Shown: positions 16,901-22,686 of the stretch, one piece after another
Layout: each line of letters begins with the position of its first letter
Position numbering within the stretch: the first letter of the stretch is position 1
Assembly: GCA_965369635.1 (NCBI GenBank)
Contig: CBDURC010000005.1
Coordinates: forward strand, 1 to 31,991
Direction of reading: 5' to 3'
DNA: 31,991 bases
DNA from: UBA3071 sp965369635
GTDB lineage: Bacteria > Chloroflexota > Anaerolineae > UBA3071
The notes under the pieces: generated by a model
Databases searched by the model: none
The model's input: the letters and a program-made list of their open reading frames with translations, nothing else
Told to the model about the DNA's origin: nothing
Made by a program: the position numbers and the translations under genes

Positions 16901-17401
16901 ACGCCGACATCTACTCGTACGCCGACGGCGACCGACACGCCAACGCCGACATCTACTCGTACGCCGACGGCAACCGACACGCCGACGCCGACGGCAACGG
17001 ACACGGTGACGCCAACACCTACTTGTACGCCGATGCCAACGGCGACTGACACATCAACGCCAACGTCTACTCGTACGCCAACGCCAACGGACACGGTGAC
17101 GCCAACGCCTACTCGTACGCCAACGCCAACGGACACACCGACGCTGACGCCTACTCGCACGCCGACATCAACGCTGACCTCAACCCACACGCCGTCGGCG
17201 ACGTCGACTCCAATTCATACTCCAACGCCCACGGGCACTCGCACACTGACATCGACTCCGACGTCAACCTCTACTTCCACGCCGACCTCCACGGCTACTC
17301 GCTTTGTGAAGCCGACTCTCACCCCCACGCCAACCGGGTTGCCGACGCCGCAGATGCACAGAGTGTGCCTGCCGCTGGCTCTCAGGTACCGCAAGTGGTA
17401 G
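13925..17401 (+). CDS. C25 (gingipain-family) protein with Cys-to-Ser change, Thr-Pro linker and hydrophobic C-terminal motif
   Basis: 1158 residues. ATG 13925 has AGGAGGT upstream and gives a signal peptide (MKRRVVLTLLVLIAAIAA); the longer in-frame start at 13808 does not. Order: signal peptide, C25 propeptide-like region (about 30-220), accessory beta domain (about 290-560), C25 peptidase domain (about 590-950) with LLVGDGTYD and His830 in YLGHA, then a Thr-Pro-rich linker (about 970-1140) and the C-terminal MHRVCLPLALRYRKW. At the nucleophile position the motif reads PMTSLEG: Ser864 (AGT, 16514-16516) replaces the Cys found in the paralogue at 3-2024, with identical 34-residue spacing. It is thus either an inactive pseudo-peptidase or one with an altered nucleophile. 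The linker plus tail suggests retention at the cell surface. Confidence 0.9.
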   Translation: MKRRVVLTLLVLIAAIAATATATTAGHQAIHPGELRLLSSDVSGVSLELLTSAYGVQPLQVDGRLYHVISVPGYGTTGEAGKPQLPVRGLLLGVPPDAHLSLEVDVLEEGPPMKGVHVQPVPSLGPMPEKAKESGALLGGDMVHVIVENEATYASDALYPPRIAIITDDAYMRHQRIVRLELHPFQVNAHRGDLYHYRRLRVTLRFSYDIEPLPAAREPLSDPAFENVYRGTLLNYESARAWRRQPTSQEATLRGAEATVASSQYKLVVKDDGIYRLSYGDLQIAGIPVDTLDPRTFRIHHLGQELPIYVSGEADGRFDSTDAIYYYGQALDGKYTDANVYWLSYGVTNGQRMVQRDVFPDTGSTPVSFEASAHSEENLIYISSLPHEGDHWYWQGYQSGSVPTRTFTIALEGVAPGAHTATLRPLIWGHSFDAINPGHHLSFYINGTPIGDGYWDDGTAYSEELSFDQELLVSGDNTITIEAPGDTGAGQDEGYADWFEIDYRRTYETAGEWLSFGGEGSGHQLFEVAGWASEPAMLLDVTNPYAPVRLTGAQAVSAGASRTLRFSDDVLGEVHYWAATEAGLRQPEDICLDLPSALSSPTNGADYIIIGHPDFLSSVGPLATLRASQGLRVTVVDVTDVYDEFNDGIVHPDAIRDFLDYAYHHWQPPSPAYVLLVGDGTYDPRGFLGTGVRTFIPAYLRHVDPIIGETAADNRYVTVEGGDILADLHIGRLPVNSAAEAQAVVQKLLTYDQGLPSGDWRHRILFVADNADFAGDFPALSNNVADHLMPDPYQPQKIYYMQTHTTVVETQQAILDTINDGALIVSYLGHAGITMWATEFLFSTSGLGFLTNGDRLPVMVPMTSLEGSFHYPQLSSLAERIVRLPGNGAVASWSHTGSGVAPGYDYLHEGFYQSLFEDWNPRLGPATAKGKLNLFEGDDRFHDLIDTYVLLGDPAMAVELDFPVEPTDTPTATDTVTPTPTSTRTPTATDTPTPTSTRTPTATDTPTPTSTRTPTATDTPTPTATDTVTPTPTCTPMPTATDTSTPTSTRTPTPTDTVTPTPTRTPTPTDTPTLTPTRTPTSTLTSTHTPSATSTPIHTPTPTGTRTLTSTPTSTSTSTPTSTATRFVKPTLTPTPTGLPTPQMHRVCLPLALRYRKW
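16861..16986 (+). repeat. 42-bp tandem repeats (x3) in the Thr-Pro linker
   Basis: Units at 16861, 16903 and 16945 are nearly identical and each encodes PTSTRTPTATDTPT. They are the most regular part of a Thr/Pro/Ser-rich coding stretch running from about 16825 to 17350. Such repeats expand and contract easily and may be glycosylated linkers. Confidence 0.9.
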
Positions 17402-17454
17402 TCGGGCTGCCCAGCTCAACCCTCCACGCTGGCCCAGGACAAGCCTGCCGAACG

Positions 17455-17493
17455 TTTACAGTGATTTTACAATCCGCTAACATTGCCTTTACA
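17455..17493 (+). promoter_or_regulatory. Four direct repeats at exact 11-bp period (PhoB/PhoP-like boxes)
   Basis: TTTACA at 17455, TTTACA at 17466, CTAACA at 17477 and TTTACA at 17488 each start 11 bp after the previous one. Direct hexamers on one face of the helix are how OmpR/PhoB-family response regulators bind; the TTTACA/TTAACA type with 5-bp gaps resembles the Bacillus PhoP box. They end 75 bp before the ATG of the small exported protein. No clear -10 follows, consistent with activator dependence. Confidence 0.6.
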
Positions 17494-17568
17494 AAGATGT
17501 GCGAGAATGAGAGCAGCTTTCGACAGGATGAACGTCGGAAGGGAATACAACGATGGAGGTTGAGAAAG

Positions 17569-18129
17569 ATGTCGAAGAGAAGCAAGCTGTTTCTTGGACT
17601 GGCGCTGCTGGTCCTGCTGGTCGCCTTCCCGCTCAGCGTTGCGCTGGCTCAGGAGGAAACTCCCCCGCCTGAGGAACACACCCTTACGGCCAATGGCTAT
17701 GGGCTGGCTACCTTTGGCGGGGAGGGCAGCATGGACATCCACGCGCACGGTGCGAGTGTCATCTGGATCAAGGGCGCTGACACGCTGGAGATCACCGGGG
17801 ATGGCGAGCGCGAGGATACGGATGACGGAGTCGTCAAGCTCACTGACTGGGAGGGGGAGATCCACGCTGAGGGGGAGCGGTTCGTCGTGCGTATGGTCGG
17901 CGGCAAGCTCGACTTCACCGCTACCGGCAAGGGGCGCGCCTTCCTTCAGGGCTACGGCACCTTCCAGGTGGGTGACCACGACGGGCGCTGGAGCTGGCAG
18001 GGCGTGCACATCCCTCGCCGCCCGCGGCGACCCGTGATCCGGGAACGGCTGCAGGGTCTGAGAGGGCGATCTGGCCTGCGGCCAGGAGGTCCCGGTTCCG
18101 TGCCAGCCCCCGACGTGGGGCCACGGTAG
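17569..18129 (+). CDS. Small exported protein of unknown function
   Basis: 186 residues. ATG 17569 is preceded by GGAGG about 9 bases upstream; the open frame extends further left to 17365, but that part overlaps the previous gene and lacks a binding site. The product has a signal peptide (FLGLALLVLLVAFPLSVALAQ), then QEETPPPEEH and a Gly-rich, strand-rich domain of about 110 residues with repeated GEG/GDGE/GKG turns, suggesting a beta-sandwich or beta-helix. The C-terminal 40 residues are basic and Arg/Gly/Pro-rich (RRPRRPVIRER). I do not recognise the family. The four-box array upstream suggests response-regulator control. Confidence 0.7.
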   Translation: MSKRSKLFLGLALLVLLVAFPLSVALAQEETPPPEEHTLTANGYGLATFGGEGSMDIHAHGASVIWIKGADTLEITGDGEREDTDDGVVKLTDWEGEIHAEGERFVVRMVGGKLDFTATGKGRAFLQGYGTFQVGDHDGRWSWQGVHIPRRPRRPVIRERLQGLRGRSGLRPGGPGSVPAPDVGPR

Positions 18130-18147
18130 ACTCGCTTTCGAGAAACA

Positions 18148-18175
18148 CAGAGGCCCGCCACCAGGCGGGCCTCTG
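18148..18175. terminator. Strong bidirectional terminator between convergent genes
   Basis: CAGAGGCCCGCC (18148-18159) and GGCGGGCCTCTG (18164-18175) form a perfect 12-bp stem with the loop ACCA. It is between the stops at 18129 (+) and 18187 (-). On the minus strand it is followed by TGTTTCTC. Confidence 0.8.
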
Positions 18176-18186
18176 GCCGTGAGCAG

Positions 18187-19224
18187 CTACGCCAGTCGCA
18201 GGTTGGCTACCACGTCCAGGTCCCAATCGGCCCGCTCCCCCGCCAGGAAGCGGTAATGTCCGGCAGCGGCGATCATGGCCGCGTTGTCTGTGCAGAGTAA
18301 GAGGGGCGGCACCCGCACGGGCACAGCCAGCCGTTTCCGCATTACCTCCCGCAGGCGGGCGTTTGCCGCCACGCCGCCGCATACGCACACCTGGGCCACT
18401 CCGAACGATTCCGCCGCGCTGCGGGTCTTCTCCACCAGCACATCCACCACCGCTTCCTGGAAGCTGGCCGCCAGATCACTGACAGGCAGCGTTGCCGGAT
18501 CCAGCCCTCGCACCACCCGCAGAACGGCGGTCTTCAGTCCGCTGAAGCTGAAGTTGTAGGCGTGCTCCGGTCGTCTCATCAGCGCGCGGGGGAAGTCGAA
18601 GGCTGTCCGGTCGCCGCTGGCAGTCGCAGCCTGAATAGCAGGCCCTCCGGGGTAGGACAGGCCCAGCAATCGAGCCACCTTGTCGAACGCTTCACCCGCT
18701 GCATCGTCCAGCGTGCCGCCCAGCCGTTCGTATTGGCCGTGCCCTTGCATCAGTAGCAACTCCGTGTGTCCGCCGGACGCAACGAGCACCAGCAGCGGAA
18801 AGGCCTGCCCTGCTGCGTCCAACTTGGGCAAACTGACGGTCTCCTCGCTCTCCACCTCCAGCCAGTTGGCGTAGACGTGTCCTTCCAGGTGATTGATGCC
18901 GACGAGCGGCAATCCCCGCACCCAGGTCAGCCCCTTGGCCGCGTTCACTCCCACCAGCAGCGAGCCCGCCAGCCCCGGCCCGTAGGTTACCGCCACTGCG
19001 TCCAGTGCCTCCCAGTCTGTTCCCGCTTGCTCCAGCGCCTGCCTGATCACGGGGTAGATCGCGACCATGTGCTGGCGGGAGGCTACCTCCGGGTAGACGC
19101 CGCCGTAGGGCCGGTGCAGTTCCACCTGCGAGGCAACGACGTTAGACATAATGTGCCGGCCATCGGCCACCACCGCGGCTGCGGTCTCATCGCATGAGGT
19201 TTCGACACCCAAGATGTACGTCAT
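18187..19224 (-). CDS. tsaD: tRNA N6-adenosine threonylcarbamoyltransferase TsaD
   Basis: 345 residues beginning MTYILGVETSCDET, the hallmark N terminus of the Kae1/TsaD family. It catalyses the transfer step of t6A synthesis at position 37 of ANN-decoding tRNAs, with TsaB, TsaC and TsaE (not in this window). Metal-binding His112 and His116 are in NHLEGH. Further conserved elements are YGPGLAGSLLVG, LLVLVASGGHTELLLM, GEAFDKVARLLGLSYPGGP, and the terminal CTDNAAMIAAAGHYR. Start ATG 19224 lies 8 bases after the stop of the MATE gene. The much longer open frame upstream overlaps the MATE gene and is spurious. It is the last gene of the rnhA-MATE-tsaD operon, with a terminator directly after it. 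Confidence 0.97.
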   Translation of the reverse strand: MTYILGVETSCDETAAAVVADGRHIMSNVVASQVELHRPYGGVYPEVASRQHMVAIYPVIRQALEQAGTDWEALDAVAVTYGPGLAGSLLVGVNAAKGLTWVRGLPLVGINHLEGHVYANWLEVESEETVSLPKLDAAGQAFPLLVLVASGGHTELLLMQGHGQYERLGGTLDDAAGEAFDKVARLLGLSYPGGPAIQAATASGDRTAFDFPRALMRRPEHAYNFSFSGLKTAVLRVVRGLDPATLPVSDLAASFQEAVVDVLVEKTRSAAESFGVAQVCVCGGVAANARLREVMRKRLAVPVRVPPLLLCTDNAAMIAAAGHYRFLAGERADWDLDVVANLRLA

Positions 19225-19232
19225 CGCTGGGT

Positions 19233-20594
19233 CTACACCTTCTTCCGCTTCCAGCGGCCCAAGCGGAACCAGGCGACGAACAGCAATCCGTTCGCCAGGT
19301 TGGCAATGGCCCGGCCGGCCCACACGCCGCTGATGCCCAGGTTCGTCCAGCGAGCGAGGCCGTAGGCCAGCGGTGCTTCCAGGCACCACAAGGTCAACAG
19401 GTTGACGGCCATGGGTGGCACGGTATCGCCAGCCCCGGCGAAACTGCGGCCCAGCACGATCCCCACCGCGCTGGCAATCAGCGACGGGGCGATAATGCGC
19501 AGGGCGTTTGCTCCGATGTCCACCACCTGGGGCGTGGGGTCGAAGAAAGCCACCAGTGGGCGGGCGAAGGCGAGGAACAGCGCGGTTGTGATGGCCATCA
19601 GTGCCGCGTTGTAGGCTGTCACCCACCAGGCGCTCCGCTCAGCGCGGCCAGGTTGCCCGGCGCCCAGGTTCTGGCCCACCAGGGTGCTGGCCGCGTTGCC
19701 CAGGCCGAAGCCAGGGATGAGGGCGATGATCAGGATGCGGTTGGCGACGCCGTAGCCCGCCGTGGCGAAGGTGCCGTACAGCCCGACGATCCCCAAGATC
19801 ACCAGCCGCGAAGAGGAGCGCAGAACCATCTGCGCTGTGCTGGGCAGGGCAATCCGGATGATCCGCCACATGAGGGGGAAATCAGGTTTCAGGTCGCGCA
19901 GGCTTATGCCGATGTGAGCGCGGCGGCGCAGCAGGATGATCGCTTGGAAGAGTACACCGGCACCCGCCCCCAGCACGGTGGCCCAGGCCGAACCGCTTAC
20001 CCCCAGGCCAGGGAGGGTGCCCAATCCAAAGATGAGGAGAGGTTCCAGCAAAATCGTCAGTGTGTTGCTCAGGATCAGAACCTGCATGGCTTGCCTGGCC
20101 TCGCCGGCCCCGCGCAGGAGGGCATTGATCGTGTAGATCATCACCAGGGTGAACAGGCCGCCGAAGGTGATGCGCAGAAAAGAGAGGCCCATGGGTAGGA
20201 CTTCAGCGTCGGCTCCCATCAGGCGGAGCAGTGGCTCGGCCATGAGAATGCCAGCCGCGCCCAGGAGCAGCGAGATGCCGATGCCCAGTAGGACGACCTG
20301 CGCCGTAGCGTGGTCGGCCGCTTCCCGATCTCGCTCGCCGATGCGCCGGGCCACCAGCGCCAGTCCGCCCACGCCCAGGCCGCTGGAGAGGCTGCTGATC
20401 ACCCAGCGAATGGTGACGCTGATGGTCAGCGCGGCCAGCGCCGCCGACCCCAGTCGGCCCACCCAGAAGGTGTCCACTGTGAAAGTCAGGCTGGCCATGA
20501 CCATCTCGATGGTCATGGGCAGACCCAGGATCCAGATGTTGCGATGAATGCTGCCGGCAGTGTAGTCCTGGCGGGCGGCGAACTGTTGTGTCAT
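19233..20594 (-). CDS. MATE family multidrug/metabolite exporter
   Basis: 453 residues with about 12 transmembrane segments in two repeats of six. Family features are IWILGLPMTIEMVMASLTFTVDTFWVGRLG at the start (split here: IWILGLPMTIEM, then VDTFWVGRLG), GFGLGNAASTLVGQNLGAG at the second half, and a basic Lys-Arg tail. MATE proteins export cationic drugs or metabolites against a Na+ or H+ gradient. The gene begins 10 bases after the rnhA stop and ends 8 bases before tsaD, so it is translationally linked to both, although function gives no obvious reason for the grouping. Substrate is unknown. Confidence 0.93.
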   Translation of the reverse strand: MTQQFAARQDYTAGSIHRNIWILGLPMTIEMVMASLTFTVDTFWVGRLGSAALAALTISVTIRWVISSLSSGLGVGGLALVARRIGERDREAADHATAQVVLLGIGISLLLGAAGILMAEPLLRLMGADAEVLPMGLSFLRITFGGLFTLVMIYTINALLRGAGEARQAMQVLILSNTLTILLEPLLIFGLGTLPGLGVSGSAWATVLGAGAGVLFQAIILLRRRAHIGISLRDLKPDFPLMWRIIRIALPSTAQMVLRSSSRLVILGIVGLYGTFATAGYGVANRILIIALIPGFGLGNAASTLVGQNLGAGQPGRAERSAWWVTAYNAALMAITTALFLAFARPLVAFFDPTPQVVDIGANALRIIAPSLIASAVGIVLGRSFAGAGDTVPPMAVNLLTLWCLEAPLAYGLARWTNLGISGVWAGRAIANLANGLLFVAWFRLGRWKRKKV

Positions 20595-20604
20595 GCTATG
20601 GAGC

Positions 20605-21129
20605 TCACGGAGAAGTGCCCGGCAGGCTGAGTTGTTCGCCCAACGGTTCGTGGTCGGGCATTGCTTTGCGGCCGATGTCGTTCATGGCCGATCGAGCCAG
20701 GCGGTCGGCGCGCATGTTGCCCGGATCGCCAGCGTGCCCTTTCACCCAATGCCAATGCACGTCGTGTGGCTCCTGCGCCTCCAACAGCGCCAACCACAGG
20801 TCTTGGTTCTTCACGCGCCGTTTGCCCGCTGTGCGCCAACCATTTTGCCGCCAGTGGGGCAACCACTCGGTGATTCCCCGTCGAAGGTACTCGGAATCGG
20901 TGTGCAGGTGAACGACGCAAGCCCGCTTCAGTGCGCGCAGCGCTTCGATGGCGGCGCGCAGTTCCATGCGGTTGTTGGTGGTGTCCGAGGCGCCGCCACG
21001 CAGCACTTTCGCGCTCCGATCATGGTGCAGGATGGCCGCCCAGCCTCCCGGCCCCGGATTGCCTTCACACGCGCCGTCGGTGTAGATGACGACGGGGGAC
21101 TTGTTGGATGGTGTGCTGTCTGCTTTCAT
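20605..21129 (-). CDS. rnhA: Ribonuclease HI
   Basis: 174 residues. Start ATG 21129 (MKADSTPSNKS) has AGGAG about 6 bases upstream. The frame stays open for another 144 codons upstream, but that stretch is leader and the relic of an HAD gene. Catalytic residues of RNase HI are all present: Asp18 (YTDGACEGNPG), Glu56 (NNRMELRAAI), Asp78 (HTDSEYL) and Asp142 (NMRADRLA), with the WVKGHAG loop before the last. It degrades the RNA strand of RNA-DNA hybrids (primers, R-loops) in the cytoplasm. First gene of the operon. Confidence 0.96.
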   Translation of the reverse strand: MKADSTPSNKSPVVIYTDGACEGNPGPGGWAAILHHDRSAKVLRGGASDTTNNRMELRAAIEALRALKRACVVHLHTDSEYLRRGITEWLPHWRQNGWRTAGKRRVKNQDLWLALLEAQEPHDVHWHWVKGHAGDPGNMRADRLARSAMNDIGRKAMPDHEPLGEQLSLPGTSP

Positions 21130-21139
21130 TGTGCTCCTG

Positions 21140-21324
21140 TGCCCCACTTCGTGCTCCCCAGGGTTTCTCGCGCACCTGGCCGATGGTGGGCCAACCCCGC
21201 TCCGCCGGGCGATGCTCGTCAGCCGCTCCTCAGGGGGAACGGCCACCGGATGGCCCACGGCCTCCAGCGGCGGCAGATCATAGATGCTGTCGGCGTAGGC
21301 GTAGGAGGCGGCCAGGTCAATGAT
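21140..21324 (-). pseudogene. Relic of an HAD-IB (SerB-like) phosphatase, C-terminal end only
   Basis: Minus-strand translation from 21324 reads IDLAASYAYADSIYDLPPLE, then AVGHPVAVPPEERLTSIARR, which matches the C-terminal core of HAD-IB hydrolases (the DSxxDLPxLExVGxPVAVNP segment). It then leaves the expected frame; in another frame the DNA continues ERGWPTIGQVREKPWGAR, the usual ending. A CG dinucleotide inserted near 21200 explains the shift. The first three quarters of the gene (DxD motif, cap) are absent; sequence before about 21325 is promoter DNA. So a gene was truncated and decayed in the leader of rnhA. Confidence 0.7.
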
Positions 21325-21330
21325 GCGGAC

Positions 21331-21359
21331 ATTAAACCACAATACCGCCCACGTGTCAA
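21331..21359 (-). promoter_or_regulatory. Promoter of the rnhA-MATE-tsaD operon
   Basis: Minus strand: perfect TTGACA (21359-21354), 17-bp spacer, TTTAAT (21336-21331). Predicted start near 21324 gives a leader of about 195 nt to rnhA that runs through the HAD relic. Confidence 0.75.
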
Positions 21360-21378
21360 CACTGAACGCACTGGCCGT

Positions 21379-21407
21379 TTGACATAGCGCCGAAAAAGAT
21401 GCATAAT
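21379..21407 (+). promoter_or_regulatory. Promoter of the RNase D-like gene
   Basis: Perfect TTGACA (21379-21384), 17-bp spacer, CATAAT (21402-21407); predicted start near 21414. Its -35 is only 19 bp from the -35 of the divergent operon promoter. Confidence 0.8.
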
Positions 21408-21445
21408 GGCTCGAGTGGTGGACACTCACTATCGAGAGAGTTGCC

Positions 21446-22672
21446 GTGTCGCCATCATCTTTGACTATGCACAAGCCACATTCGGCCAACCGCCAATCGC
21501 ACACGTCTTCGCGTGGAACTGCGCCACAGCTTCCGCCGCCGATTCTGGTCACCGAAGCCACTCCGTTGCAGCAGTTGCTGCGGGAACTTCGGCGTCAGCC
21601 GGTCGTGGCTGTGGATACCGAATCAGACAGTCTCTTCGCCTACTACTACAAGGTCTGCCTGATCCAGATCTCCGTGCCCGAGGCCGACTACCTGGTGGAT
21701 CCCCTGGCGCTGCGAGACGTTACGCCCCTGGGCTCCCTCTTCGCCAACCCGACCGTGCAGAAGGTGTTCCACGCTGCTGACAGCGACATTGTGGCGCTCA
21801 AGCGGGACTACGGCTTCGCGTTCGCCAACATCTTCGACACGTTATGGTCAGCTCGTATCCTGGGCTGGAAGAATCTGAACCTGGCCGCCATCCTCAAGAA
21901 ACGGTTCGGGATCAGGTTGGACAAGCGTGCTCAGCGCACCAACTGGGGACGAAGACCCCTCGCCCCTGAGCAACTGGCCTACGCTCGATTGGACAGCCGC
22001 TACCTGCTACCACTGCGGGAGACGCAGATCGCTGAACTCACCGCCAGATCGCGGATGGAGGAGGCGACCGAGGCCTTCGCCCGTCTGCCAGGCATAGAAT
22101 GGGAAGAGAAGCCCTTTGACCCCGATGGCTTCTGGCGGCTGAATGGAGCGCGGGAGCTGTCGCCGCGGGCGCTGGCGGTGCTGCGGGAACTGTACCTCTG
22201 GCGGGAGGAGCGAGCAAAGCAGCTAGACCGTCCCCTCTTCAAGGTGGTGGGGAACAGGACGCTGCTGCAACTGGCCGAGGAGCGCCCAGGCGACCCCCAG
22301 ACACTGCGACAGATTCCAGGGATGAGCCACAACCAGGTGAAGTGGCATGGGAGTGGCATCCTCACGGCCATCGCCCAAGGACAGCAGTCCCCGGTTCCGC
22401 AACCGCATGTCCGGCGTCGGAACAACAGGGCCAAGTATCTTGACACAGCGGCACTGGCCTGCTATGAGGCGCTGCGAGCCTGGCGTAATACCAGGGCTGC
22501 CGAACGAGGCGTAGACCCCGACGTGGTGCTGAGCAACGCGGAGCTCAGGTCCATCGCCCAACGGACTCCGAAGACGCTGGAAGAACTGGCAGAGATCAAG
22601 GCCTTGGGGCCCTGGCGGCGAGAAACCTATGGGCAGGAACTTCTGGGCGTGTTGGCGAGCGCCACACCCTGA
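21446..22672 (+). CDS. rnd: Ribonuclease D-like 3'-5' exonuclease with two HRDC domains
   Basis: 408 residues from GTG 21446 (GAGAGAG lies upstream); ATG 21467 is an alternative, since the first 30 residues are not conserved-looking. The DEDDy exonuclease domain (about 33-210) has motif I VDTESD (Asp57, Glu59), motif II FHAADSDIVALKRDYG and motif III YARLDSRYLL. HRDC domains follow (about 240-310, YLWREERAKQLDRP, and about 340-405, LRAWRNTRAAERGVDPDVVL). This is the architecture of RNase D, which trims tRNA and other stable RNA 3' ends. The promoter is nearly consensus. The stop is 14 bp from the stop of the convergent membrane-protein gene, with no clear terminator between. Confidence 0.92.
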   Translation: MSPSSLTMHKPHSANRQSHTSSRGTAPQLPPPILVTEATPLQQLLRELRRQPVVAVDTESDSLFAYYYKVCLIQISVPEADYLVDPLALRDVTPLGSLFANPTVQKVFHAADSDIVALKRDYGFAFANIFDTLWSARILGWKNLNLAAILKKRFGIRLDKRAQRTNWGRRPLAPEQLAYARLDSRYLLPLRETQIAELTARSRMEEATEAFARLPGIEWEEKPFDPDGFWRLNGARELSPRALAVLRELYLWREERAKQLDRPLFKVVGNRTLLQLAEERPGDPQTLRQIPGMSHNQVKWHGSGILTAIAQGQQSPVPQPHVRRRNNRAKYLDTAALACYEALRAWRNTRAAERGVDPDVVLSNAELRSIAQRTPKTLEELAEIKALGPWRRETYGQELLGVLASATP

Positions 22673-22686
22673 AGGACGGGGCCTTA

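Noticed and set aside
16825..17350. CRISPR-like array because of regular 42-bp repeats
   Set aside because: The repeats are contiguous, in frame and encode a Thr-Pro linker; there are no unique spacers.
18187..19626. 479-residue protein formed by extending tsaD upstream
   Set aside because: The extra 134 residues overlap the MATE gene out of frame and have no family similarity; TsaD starts at MTYILGVETSCDET.
20605..21561. 318-residue RNase HI with an N-terminal extension
   Set aside because: The extension crosses the promoter and an HAD relic; ATG 21129 has a good ribosome binding site and gives a normal-length enzyme.
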